From the NCBI GenBank assembly GCA_013140975.1, contig JABFRV010000002.1, forward strand, positions 1 to 53,294: a stretch of 53,294 bases of DNA, written 5' to 3'. Below are positions 29,910-37,972 of this stretch, piece after piece. The notes below the pieces were generated by a model. It saw only the letters and a list, made by a program, of their open reading frames with translations. It searched no databases and had not been told where the DNA came from. This DNA comes from Saprospiraceae bacterium. Its GTDB lineage: Bacteria > Bacteroidota > Bacteroidia > Chitinophagales > Saprospiraceae. Numbering within the stretch: the first letter of the stretch is position 1; every line of letters starts with the position of its first letter. Made by a program: the position numbers and the translations under genes.

Positions 29910-30131
29910 CAAAATCCTTTATCAATTTATGAGAATGGATTCAAAGTCGGTGACCTGTTTGGCAATTTATAGAATTGAAATGGTCTTCAAGGGTTCATGA
30001 GTTTTTATATTTTTTGTTTTAATTGCAATATTATTTAAAGACACCTTTATCGAATTAATAATTTATTCACATCAGTTTTTGCTCCCTTAAATTATTGATA
30101 ATTAAATACTTATATTATAAAACATTAAAAC
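29910..30131. other. AT-rich non-coding spacer upstream of the repeat array
   Basis: No open frame or RNA gene is seen between the YfhO promoter and the repeat array. A weak, uncertain additional repeat unit may begin at 30097 (GATAATTAAATACTTA). Confidence 0.5.
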
Positions 30132-30357
30132 GACGTTTATAAACTTCAAAAAATATATAAAAAAGATTAATAAGAACATCAAAAAAAAGTATATTTGCAG
30201 TATAAAAAAATCAATAACAATATAAAATAGATGAATAAATACATCAAATAATATAATAATAGAATTATATAAAAATCAAAAATGATATAAAATGAATAAT
30301 AAAACAATCAAAAATAAATAAAAATGATGACTATAAACATCATTAATTAACTTTGTG
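30132..30357 (+). repeat. Seven-unit degenerate tandem array, 32-33 bp period, each unit with a 4-8-4 dyad
   Basis: Units start at 30132, 30165, 30197, 30230, 30262, 30294 and 30326 (steps 33, 32, 33, 32, 32, 32). Each begins with a 16-mer made of a GA-type half site, 8 AT-rich bases and an ATC-type half site: GACG/CTTC, GATT/CATC, GCAG/AATC, GATG/CATC, GAAT/AATC, GAAT/AATC, GATG/CATC. Five of seven continue TCAAA after the dyad. The remaining 16-17 nt is A/T only or nearly so. The ATG at 30360 falls 34 nt after the last unit start. The period is close to three helical turns, so all dyads face the same side of the DNA. It looks like an operator or nucleation array for a dimeric protein. Confidence 0.8.
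30190..30197 (+). promoter_or_regulatory. TATATTTG -7 element inside the repeat array
   Basis: It matches TAnnTTTG at the junction of the second and third repeat units; transcription would start near 30204 with a ~155-nt leader carrying four further units. A second match, TAACTTTG at 30348-30355, lies 4 nt before the ATG. Confidence 0.35.
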
Positions 30358-30359
30358 GA

Positions 30360-31565
30360 ATGGATTCTTGGGAGAATTTAAGGCAGGAGCATAACGAGTA
30401 TCTACAATCTGTAGATGAATCGTTTAGCAGACAATCCAGGTGGAATGACATGGATTGGGCTGAAAAGCTGCTTTTTATCAAAGGACCAAGGGGAGTAGGG
30501 AAGAGCACAATGATTCTTCAGTACATACGTGACAAATTTCAATTTGATGCGAAAGCTTTGTATGTGACAATGGACAGTCTTAATTTATCAGGAATGTCAA
30601 TTCTGGAAATTGCTAAGAAACACCAGAATCTTGGAGGTACACATTTATATATAGATGAGATACACAAATACGAGGGTTGGAGTAAAGAACTTAAGAATAT
30701 TAATGATCTCTATAAGAAGTTGCATGTAGTAGTGTCAGGCTCCTCAATATTAAAAATGGATAAGGGAGAAGCAGATCTAAGCAGACGTGCTGTAACATAT
30801 AATATGGAAGGCCTTTCTTTCAGGGAATATATATGGTTTAAGACAGGAATAGTTCTTGAAACTTTGAAACTGGAAGATATAGTAAAATCTCACGTAGATC
30901 TTTCAGTTGAAATTAGCAATAAGATCAATCCTTTATTGCTACATAAAGAATATCTGCAATTTGGGTATTATCCATTTTTTATGCAAGGCACGAAAAGCTT
31001 TCGACAAAAACTCAATAATGCAGTAAATCAAAGTATTGAGCAAGACATTATGCAGATTAATGAGATCGAAGTAAATAATATTGGAAAAATTAAAAAGTTA
31101 TTATATCATCTTGCTATTAGTGTTCCCTTTAAACCGAATTCAACGAAACTTGCTGAGAGTCTTGGACTTAATAGGCAGACATTGAATCTATATCTTTTTT
31201 ATTTGACCGAAGCAAAAATAATTCAAAGTATTCTTGCTTCCGGAAAGTCATACAGCATGATTTCCAAACCCGATAAAATCTATTTAAATAATACGAATTT
31301 ATGTTACCTGGTACCAGAGAGCAGGGTCAATACAGGGAATCTAAGAGAAACTTTTTTTGCAAATCAACTGAGTAAATTACATAATGTAAATACATCAGAC
31401 AAAGGAGATTTTCTCATAGATAATAAATATATTTTTGAAGTAGGAGGTCCGAATAAGAAGTTTACACAAATAGCAGATTTGCCTTTTTCTTATACAGTTG
31501 TTGATGATGAAATAACCGGATATGGAAATAAAATTCCGTTATGGTTATTTGGAATGTTATATTAA
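30360..31565 (+). CDS. AAA_14/DUF4143 family ATPase
   Basis: The 401-residue protein has an N-terminal P-loop ATPase domain with Walker A GPRGVGKS at residues 42-49, Walker B LYIDE at 96-100 followed by IHKY, and a sensor segment VSGSSILKMDKGEADLSRR. The middle is a winged-helix-like region (LNRQTLNLYLFYLTEAKI). The C terminus has the nuclease-like fold fragment typical of DUF4143 (NKYIFEVGGPNKKFTQI, then GNKIPLWLFGML). Members are widespread, often in multiple copies, and have no settled biochemical role. It stands alone between the YfhO-flippase unit and the asnB cluster, directly behind the phased repeat array, and is the best candidate to bind or be controlled by it. Confidence 0.88.
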   Translation: MDSWENLRQEHNEYLQSVDESFSRQSRWNDMDWAEKLLFIKGPRGVGKSTMILQYIRDKFQFDAKALYVTMDSLNLSGMSILEIAKKHQNLGGTHLYIDEIHKYEGWSKELKNINDLYKKLHVVVSGSSILKMDKGEADLSRRAVTYNMEGLSFREYIWFKTGIVLETLKLEDIVKSHVDLSVEISNKINPLLLHKEYLQFGYYPFFMQGTKSFRQKLNNAVNQSIEQDIMQINEIEVNNIGKIKKLLYHLAISVPFKPNSTKLAESLGLNRQTLNLYLFYLTEAKIIQSILASGKSYSMISKPDKIYLNNTNLCYLVPESRVNTGNLRETFFANQLSKLHNVNTSDKGDFLIDNKYIFEVGGPNKKFTQIADLPFSYTVVDDEITGYGNKIPLWLFGMLY

Positions 31566-31622
31566 AGATAATGAGTATTTCAGATAGTGTGTTTTTTTAT
31601 TAATAATTTTCATCATGTACTT

Positions 31623-31646
31623 CTTGGTCCGCGGGAGCGGGCCAGG
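31623..31646. other. GC-rich 10-bp hairpin in AT-rich intergenic DNA
   Basis: CTTGGTCCGC (31623-31632) pairs with GCGGGCCAGG (31637-31646) over ten positions, two of them G-T, around a GGGA loop. It is by far the most GC-rich spot in the neighbourhood. No T-run follows (GAGGTGCAAGG), so it is not a standard intrinsic terminator; a REP-like palindrome or a foreign remnant is possible. Confidence 0.6.
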
Positions 31647-31789
31647 AGGTGCAAGGATGAATTGAATACGAATTGCTTATCAAGCAAAGTTCTTCGTAAG
31701 AAAAAATCAGCGATTTAAGAAAATTTAGTTTATTTATATTATAGTGAGAATATTTATTGCATTTGTAACCATTATAGCTTTTATAGCAT

Positions 31790-31797
31790 TAATTTTG
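31790..31797 (+). promoter_or_regulatory. TAATTTTG -7 element 5 nt before the asnB start
   Basis: It matches TAnnTTTG; the first transcribed base would fall at or next to the ATG at 31803. A TTTG at 31762-31765 lies 24 nt upstream, slightly farther than the normal -33 spacing. Confidence 0.4.
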
Positions 31798-31802
31798 CGT
31801 TG

Positions 31803-33755
31803 ATGTGTGGTATTGCGGGAATTTTTCATTTTGATGATAAAAAAGTTAATTCTGATTGTATCAGAAGAATGAATGATATTGCGCAACATCGCGGACCAGA
31901 TGATGAAGGATTTGCGATGATCAATACTGTAACGAATAATGTTCAAGTATTACTCGGGCATCACTCAGACAAAAACTTGGTGAATCGTTTTCCACAAATC
32001 AGTAATTTTTATAATCAGCATTATAACCTGGTTCTTGCATTTAGAAGATTAGCGATAGTAGATCTTAGTATTGCTGGCCATCAACCCTTCTCAGATGAAA
32101 GTGGAAATTATTGGGTAACTTTTAATGGAGAAATCTATAATTATATAGAACTCAGGAATGAACTTCAGAACTACGGATTTCAATTCAGAACTTCCAGTGA
32201 TACGGAAGTTTTGTTAAAAGCATATATTCATTGGGGAGAGGAATGTATTTCTCATTTTGTTGGAATGTTTGCTTTTGTAATTTGGGATGGAGTAAAACAA
32301 TTAATGTATGGTGCCCGTGATCGATTTGGTGTAAAGCCATTTAATTATTATATTGATGAAGATATATTCATATGGGGATCAGAAGAAAAGCAAATTATAG
32401 CCAGCGGATTACTAAATTTTCAAGTTCATCAAAATTCAATCAACCGTTTCTTTCTTCTTAATCAACTACATGATAGTGAAGAGACATTTGTAAATAATAT
32501 TAAAAGAATTCCAAGTGGTCATTGTTTTACAATAAAAAATAAAAAATTTAGTATCGTAAAATATTGGGATCTGGATCCACTTCAAGATCAATCCTATTTG
32601 AGTAAAGAGGATAGAATCGAAAAATTTCGATCCCTTTTTACTGAAGCGGTTAAATTACGATTGCGATCTGATGTTCCAATTGGTATAGCATTAAGTGGTG
32701 GATTGGATTCGTCCAGTATTGCAATGATATCTAAAGATCTTTTGACAAGTAATGTAAAGACATTCTCGGTTTATTATGAACAAGATAAAAAGTATGATGA
32801 AAGAGAATTTATAAAAGCCATTCTAGATACCGGAGGGTTTGACCCAATTTTTTATACGCAGGATGAACAGATAAATTTTGATGCGATTCGGAATTGGGTA
32901 TTTCACCAAGATGGACCAACATCCGGAGCAAGTCCGTATAGCGCATATTTAAATTACAAGAATGTAAGAAAATCAGGAATCATAGTGTTGTTGAATGGAC
33001 AGGGTGGTGATGAAATTCTAGCAGGATATCCATATTATTTTAAGTATTTACTGGCAGATTATATTAAACATGGGAAATTTGGAACAATACTTAAATGCTT
33101 AAATCAATGGCGCAAAGATCAATCCCTTGAACAGAGTCTTAAGCATCTTGGAGGCGGAATTCTTAATTTGTTCCTGTCTCAGGAAAGTATGATTAAAAAG
33201 GAAACATCTAAGTATTGCACTACAGATCTATATTTATGTAAAGAAAGTTTTAAAGTTCAAAGTACATTCAATCTGAAATTTAAATCCGAATTGAAACAAG
33301 TATTATATGATACATTAAAAGTTCGAATGTTGCCACATTTATTGCATTGGGAAGACAGGAACAGTATGGCATGTTCTATTGAAAGCCGGGTTCCGTTTTT
33401 GGATCATCGTTTGGTTGAATTTTCATTTTCTTTACCTGATGATGAAAAAATTGATTCTGGTATGACAAAAGTTATTTTGAGAAAAGCAATGGAAGGAATA
33501 CTGCCTGAAAAAATTATCCATCGAAGAGATAAGAAAGGATTTGGAACCCCAACGGACATTTGGACAAAAGGAACATTACATAATAATATTAGTGACCTGA
33601 TTCATTCAAAGTCTATTGAATCAAGAGGAATATGGAATATAAAGAGCCTGCGTCGCTCTTTTCAAGAAAATCAGTTTGGCGAAAACGAATTGTGGAAAAT
33701 AGTAACAACGGAATTGTTTATCCAGGAATTTGAAAAACTAAACACTAGAAATTAA
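31803..33755 (+). CDS. asnB: Asparagine synthase (glutamine-hydrolysing) / amidotransferase
   Basis: The 650-residue protein has a class II glutaminase domain: MCGIAG with the nucleophilic Cys at residue 2, FNGEIYNYIELR and DRFGVKPF. It is followed by the synthetase domain with PP-loop SGGLDSS at 298-304 and GQGGDE. ATG 31803 is certain, because Cys2 must become N-terminal; the TTG at 31800 is excluded. It uses Gln, ATP and Asp, or a related acid. Since a methyltransferase and a glycosyltransferase follow within a few bases, it may instead amidate a sugar acid or small molecule, as asnB-like genes in glycan loci often do. It is slightly longer than E. coli AsnB (554), which fits the AsnB family found in polysaccharide clusters. 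Confidence 0.9.
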   Translation: MCGIAGIFHFDDKKVNSDCIRRMNDIAQHRGPDDEGFAMINTVTNNVQVLLGHHSDKNLVNRFPQISNFYNQHYNLVLAFRRLAIVDLSIAGHQPFSDESGNYWVTFNGEIYNYIELRNELQNYGFQFRTSSDTEVLLKAYIHWGEECISHFVGMFAFVIWDGVKQLMYGARDRFGVKPFNYYIDEDIFIWGSEEKQIIASGLLNFQVHQNSINRFFLLNQLHDSEETFVNNIKRIPSGHCFTIKNKKFSIVKYWDLDPLQDQSYLSKEDRIEKFRSLFTEAVKLRLRSDVPIGIALSGGLDSSSIAMISKDLLTSNVKTFSVYYEQDKKYDEREFIKAILDTGGFDPIFYTQDEQINFDAIRNWVFHQDGPTSGASPYSAYLNYKNVRKSGIIVLLNGQGGDEILAGYPYYFKYLLADYIKHGKFGTILKCLNQWRKDQSLEQSLKHLGGGILNLFLSQESMIKKETSKYCTTDLYLCKESFKVQSTFNLKFKSELKQVLYDTLKVRMLPHLLHWEDRNSMACSIESRVPFLDHRLVEFSFSLPDDEKIDSGMTKVILRKAMEGILPEKIIHRRDKKGFGTPTDIWTKGTLHNNISDLIHSKSIESRGIWNIKSLRRSFQENQFGENELWKIVTTELFIQEFEKLNTRN

Positions 33756-33758
33756 AGA

Positions 33759-34814
33759 ATGGACATTGAAAGGATAAAAGAATTTTCCAAAACGTTAGAA
33801 AGCGAACTAATGAATATGGATTTTCGAAAATTAGGTTTAAGTGAAGCGGGTGTAGCATACTATGAATTTAATTTGGGAAAATTAAAATTTAATAACTTTT
33901 CAAATGCAATATCACTATTTAGAATTATAGAGAAAAGTGCAAAACCTATAAATGAGTTATGTATTATTGATCATGGTGCCGGAATAGGATTTTTTGGATT
34001 ATTGGCAAAAAAGTGCGGCGTAGGAAGTATAGTTTGCCACGATTTAAGTGAGGAAATGATTCACGATTGTAAAATACTATCTGATAGGCTGGGGTTATCG
34101 TTTGAGCATTATGTAGTAGGAGACACAGATATACTAGTGCGCTATTGTTTGGAAAATAAATTATTCGTTGATGGATTGTCATCACGGAATGTTATTGAGC
34201 ATATTCCGGATTTAGAAGTATTTTTCAATTATTTATCTCAGCTGCCAACAAAAAAGTTAGTGATGATGATTACTACTTCAGCAAATGTCCATAATCCTAT
34301 CGTACATCAAATACATAAAAAGTTGCATCGAGAATTTGAAGAAGTTGGATCAAATGAAGACATGATGCGAAGTAAAATTGATAAGTCAAAATCAGGAAGA
34401 AACATTCGAAGGAAAATTATTACTGCAGAAATTACAGATGTCAGTGATGAAAAATTAGAAGCTTTAATTACAAATACAAGAGGGTTAACGCGACAAGAAA
34501 TAGAATTATGTATAGAAGATTTTAAGACTTCTGGAATTATTCCATCTTTAAAGGAGAAATTGACAAATACCCGAGATCCTAATTCAGGAACATGGGTTGA
34601 ACGTTTGGTTCCTTTTGATACTTATCTGAAGATATCATCTAAGTATGGATTTAGCGTTGAAAGCCTTCCGGGATTTTATAATCAGCATTATAAGAATTTA
34701 TTATTGAATATAGCTGGTAAGGTAGTGAATCTTATAATTTATAGTATCCCATCTCTGCATAAACAATTATCACCATTTCTGGCTATGAGATTTGTATTGC
34801 AAAAAGATCAATGA
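33759..34814 (+). CDS. SAM-dependent methyltransferase in the asnB cluster
   Basis: The 351-residue protein has motif I IIDHGAGIGFFG at about 68-79 and VCHDLSEEM with the ribose-binding acidic residue, which define a class I SAM fold. The C-terminal half (SLKEKLTNTRDPNSGTWVERLVPF and LPGFYNQHYKNLL) is not one I recognise; the hydrophobic final segment may contact the membrane. It begins 3 nt after asnB and overlaps the glycosyltransferase by 4 nt, so all three are co-translated. The substrate is likely a glycan intermediate, which is inferred from position only. Confidence 0.8.
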   Translation: MDIERIKEFSKTLESELMNMDFRKLGLSEAGVAYYEFNLGKLKFNNFSNAISLFRIIEKSAKPINELCIIDHGAGIGFFGLLAKKCGVGSIVCHDLSEEMIHDCKILSDRLGLSFEHYVVGDTDILVRYCLENKLFVDGLSSRNVIEHIPDLEVFFNYLSQLPTKKLVMMITTSANVHNPIVHQIHKKLHREFEEVGSNEDMMRSKIDKSKSGRNIRRKIITAEITDVSDEKLEALITNTRGLTRQEIELCIEDFKTSGIIPSLKEKLTNTRDPNSGTWVERLVPFDTYLKISSKYGFSVESLPGFYNQHYKNLLLNIAGKVVNLIIYSIPSLHKQLSPFLAMRFVLQKDQ

Positions 34815-36112
34815 AGAAAGTATTAATTATAACATACTACTGGCCGCCAAGTGGTGGCCCCGGCGTTCAACGTTGCTTATATTTTGTCAAATATTTGAGG
34901 GAGTTTGGATGGGAGCCAATTGTGTATACAGTTGATAAGGGAGAATTTCCGTATTATGATTATTCTTTAGAAAAGGAAATACCGGATGGGATACAAATTT
35001 TAAAGCACAAGGCGGTTGAACCTTTTTCCATTTATAAAAAGTTGGTAGGATTAAAAAAGGAAGACAAATTAAAGCCGAATGTAGTAGTTGAAAAGTCTAA
35101 GAGGCCATTGCTCCATTCCATTGCAACCTGGATTAGAGGTAATATTTTTATTCCAGACGCCAGAATGTTATGGATTAAACCTTCCGTTAAATTCTTATCT
35201 GCCTATTTATCTGAGAATAAAACTGATGCAATATTGACATCTAGTCCTCCACATTCCTTGCAATTAATTGGATTGGAGTTATCCAAGAAATTCAACATCC
35301 CCTGGTTGGTTGATTTGAGAGATCCATGGACAAGAATATTTTTTGCTGACAAACTCAAAATGAGTGCCTATGCTAAGAAAAGGAATTTAGAATATGAAAA
35401 GAATGTTTTATCACAAGCTACATCTATAGTTACTGTTAGTCAGTCTTGTGCGGAAGGTTTCAAAGAAATATGTGGACGTTTACCTTATGTAATAACAAAT
35501 GGATTTGATAAAGTAAGTGAATCCATTATTCGAAATGATGATAATATTATAATTGCATATGGCGGTACTCTTTCAGGAGACAGAAATCCGGAAAAATTAT
35601 GGATTGAAATTAAAAATTATATAGATAAGAATGTCTCTTTAAAATCAAAAATTAAATTGCAGTTCTTCGGAGCAATTGATCCGGCAGTTTATGAGTCAAT
35701 AAAGTCAAATAAATTAGGAGACTACCTCGAAACATTTGATGCCTTATCTCATGATGAATATTTAAAACGAATGAGTCTGGCCGATATATTATTGCTAGTT
35801 GGGACTAAAAATGACAAAGGAGTAATTACCGGAAAGTTTTTTGAATATCTTGCAATGAAAAAACCAATAATTTCAATAAGTCCTAATGATTCTGATGTCG
35901 AAATAATATTAGAACAAACACAATCCGGTAAAAACGCCGGCTATGAGGATGTTTTAAAAATTAAAGAAATAATAAATTGGGCTATTGATATTTGTAAAAA
36001 CAAAGAAACTTTTCAACCGAATGCAAATGAAATAGAAAAGTATAGTCGAAGAATACTTACAAAAAAATTGGCAGATTTACTTGATGCGTTCAGCGATAGT
36101 AAGTACAATTGA
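34811..36112 (+). CDS. Glycosyltransferase (GT4-like)
   Basis: The 433-residue protein begins MKKVLIITYYWPPSGGPGVQR, the standard N terminus of a GT-B fold glycosyltransferase of the GT4 type, with the acceptor-side motif WLVDLRDPW, YGGTLSGDRNPEKLW at the C-domain start, and GKFFEYLAMKKPIISI, the nucleotide-sugar-binding block. It overlaps the preceding methyltransferase by 4 nt. Its 3' end overlaps that of the convergent lhgO by 36 nt. Acceptor and sugar are unknown. Confidence 0.9.
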   Translation: MKKVLIITYYWPPSGGPGVQRCLYFVKYLREFGWEPIVYTVDKGEFPYYDYSLEKEIPDGIQILKHKAVEPFSIYKKLVGLKKEDKLKPNVVVEKSKRPLLHSIATWIRGNIFIPDARMLWIKPSVKFLSAYLSENKTDAILTSSPPHSLQLIGLELSKKFNIPWLVDLRDPWTRIFFADKLKMSAYAKKRNLEYEKNVLSQATSIVTVSQSCAEGFKEICGRLPYVITNGFDKVSESIIRNDDNIIIAYGGTLSGDRNPEKLWIEIKNYIDKNVSLKSKIKLQFFGAIDPAVYESIKSNKLGDYLETFDALSHDEYLKRMSLADILLLVGTKNDKGVITGKFFEYLAMKKPIISISPNDSDVEIILEQTQSGKNAGYEDVLKIKEIINWAIDICKNKETFQPNANEIEKYSRRILTKKLADLLDAFSDSKYN

Positions 36113-37267
36113 TAAAGAAGCAGTAGCTGCAGGTGAAGGAGCATTGCACACATTTATGATATTTCCTGTTTCGAAAATGACGAAATCATCAATTATGGAG
36201 CCTTCCGGATTGCATGCTGAGGCTCTGACTCCAGAACCTCCTGGGACAAGGTCTTCTTCTTGTATTTCTGGAATCAACTTTTGAAGCGATTTAGTAAAAA
36301 GATGTTTCGAAAAACTTCTTTTATATTCTTCAAATCCCTGACGCCAGAATTTCCGTGCAAGTTTTCTAAATCCGGGATAACTTAACGTCTCAATTAACTC
36401 GAAGATATTCACATCTGATTTTTTATAACCTTCTCTTTTAAGCGCTAAAACTGCATTTGGACCAGCTTCTAAAGCTCCATCAATCATCCGCGTAAAATGT
36501 ACTCCAAGAAATGGAAAATTGGGGTCTGGGGTTGGGTAAATTAAATTTTTTACTAGATGTTTTTTCTCCTCTTTTACTTTATAGTATTCTCCACGAAAAG
36601 GAAGAATTTGCAGGGGAATATCTTCTTGAGTTAATCTTGCAATTTTATCACTATACAATCCAGCACAATTTATTATTGTGTCAGTTGAGTAGCTATTATT
36701 CTCTGTCTGAATTTGTAAAGCATTTTTATCTCTATGAATGAATTTTACTCTTTGATTCTTTATTATTCTTCCGCCTTTAGATTCAATTATTTCTAAATAT
36801 TTTTTGCCCACTTCTGTGTAATCTATTATACCGGCTTGAGGAACGAATATGCCTTTAATTCCTGCTACATGCGGTTCAATTTCCTGAAGTTCATTTTTAG
36901 AAACTAACTTAATGCCTTGTAGTTGATTTGCCAGACCTCGTTCATAAATATTGTTCAAAGGCAATAATTCTGATTCCTCGGTAGCTACAATTATTTTACC
37001 ACAAATCTCATGACGAATATTATATGTTCTACAGAAATCCAATAACATTTTATAACCTCTAATACAATTTTGAGCTCGAAGACTTCCCGGTTTATAGTAT
37101 ATTCCTGAGTGTATGACACCTGAGTTATTTCCTGTTTGATGTTTACAAATTTCAGATTCTTTTTCAAGAATTGTTAATTGTAAATCAGGATGTAGCTCAA
37201 GAAGTTGATATGCAGTAGCAAGTCCTACAATTCCTGCACCTATAATAGTTACTTTCTTTGAAGCCAT
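36077..37267 (-). CDS. lhgO: L-2-hydroxyglutarate oxidase
   Basis: The 396-residue FAD enzyme begins KKVTIIGAGIVGLATAYQL, a dinucleotide-binding site at residues 4-22, followed by TGNNSGVIHSGIYYKPGSLRAQNC, strongly characteristic of LhgO/L2HGDH. FPFLGVHFTRMIDG and GGSGVRASACNPEG are further family blocks. It oxidises L-2-hydroxyglutarate, a side product of dehydrogenases acting on 2-oxoglutarate, back to 2-oxoglutarate and passes electrons to the membrane. It starts 9 nt after the upstream membrane-protein gene and ends 36 nt inside the convergent glycosyltransferase gene. Confidence 0.92.
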   Translation of the reverse strand: MASKKVTIIGAGIVGLATAYQLLELHPDLQLTILEKESEICKHQTGNNSGVIHSGIYYKPGSLRAQNCIRGYKMLLDFCRTYNIRHEICGKIIVATEESELLPLNNIYERGLANQLQGIKLVSKNELQEIEPHVAGIKGIFVPQAGIIDYTEVGKKYLEIIESKGGRIIKNQRVKFIHRDKNALQIQTENNSYSTDTIINCAGLYSDKIARLTQEDIPLQILPFRGEYYKVKEEKKHLVKNLIYPTPDPNFPFLGVHFTRMIDGALEAGPNAVLALKREGYKKSDVNIFELIETLSYPGFRKLARKFWRQGFEEYKRSFSKHLFTKSLQKLIPEIQEEDLVPGGSGVRASACNPEGSIIDDFVIFETGNIINVCNAPSPAATASLSIVLTIAERIK

Positions 37268-37276
37268 ACCTGAAAA

Positions 37277-37894
37277 TTAATGGATGAAAAAACTTAATAT
37301 TCCAGCCAATATTATTGTCCATCCTGTAATAATTCCGGAATTATGTTCCCATTTATGAGAATCAATTTTTTGAAAGCCGTGCCACAAAAAATTTACCCAC
37401 AACATCATAAATAGAATAGAGCAGAAGGTGTAAATGATAGATATTAACAGTAAACTTAGCCATCCATATTTGGAAGCTCCGAAAAAAAAGCCTGTTATCT
37501 CAATACAAGGAGATAATATCATAAACATCATTAAGGATAAAAACAATTGTTTCTTTCTGACTGGGGGTTGTGTAATTTCATCATCTACATGAAAATGATG
37601 ATGGGTATGATGCCTCCATAAAAAATAGATTCCAAATACAATAATTAGAGTTGGACTTAACCAAAGCGTAATATCATGAAACCATTCATTTAGGCCGATT
37701 CCTATTGCTCCAAGCATTATTCCAATTATGAGTGTGCTAAACACATGGGCACATGCAAGATAGAAACTCATGGTTAGGGTTTCCTTCTTTGACCATTGAT
37801 ATGTTTTTGAAATGCCTAAAAGAGGAATCCAGTGACTAGGAATTAAAGCGTGTAGTAAACTAACCAAAATGGTTCCAATGATTAAATGGATCAT
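37277..37894 (-). CDS. His-rich inner-membrane protein, probable metal exporter
   Basis: From ATG 37894 the protein has 205 residues; the longer TTG start (37903) is unlikely. It has about six membrane helices with a conserved-looking opening (LLHALIPSHWIPLLG) and a cytosolic loop rich in histidine (WRHHTHHHFHVDDE, near residue 95). This pattern resembles NicO/RcnA-type nickel-cobalt efflux proteins and related UreH-like transporters. It is shorter than RcnA. Metal specificity is not determinable. It shares an operon with lhgO and diverges from metH, a cobalamin enzyme, so a cobalt link is conceivable but unproven. Confidence 0.7.
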   Translation of the reverse strand: MIHLIIGTILVSLLHALIPSHWIPLLGISKTYQWSKKETLTMSFYLACAHVFSTLIIGIMLGAIGIGLNEWFHDITLWLSPTLIIVFGIYFLWRHHTHHHFHVDDEITQPPVRKKQLFLSLMMFMILSPCIEITGFFFGASKYGWLSLLLISIIYTFCSILFMMLWVNFLWHGFQKIDSHKWEHNSGIITGWTIILAGILSFFIH

Positions 37895-37958
37895 ACAATG
37901 CAAAGATTAAAAAATTCCTAATAATAATTTATTATATAAATATTTTATCGGTAAATTA

Positions 37959-37966
37959 TACATTTG
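37959..37966 (+). promoter_or_regulatory. TACATTTG -7 element 6 nt before the metH start
   Basis: It matches TAnnTTTG, and the predicted first transcribed base coincides with ATG 37973. The TTG at 37964 belongs to the element. Only 78 nt separate metH from its divergent neighbour, leaving no room for a cobalamin riboswitch. Confidence 0.45.
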
Positions 37967-37972
37967 CATTAT

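Noticed and set aside
30132-30357. The 32-33 bp repeats as a CRISPR array
   Set aside because: The units are degenerate and contiguous, with A/T-only intervals rather than unique spacers, and there are no cas genes.
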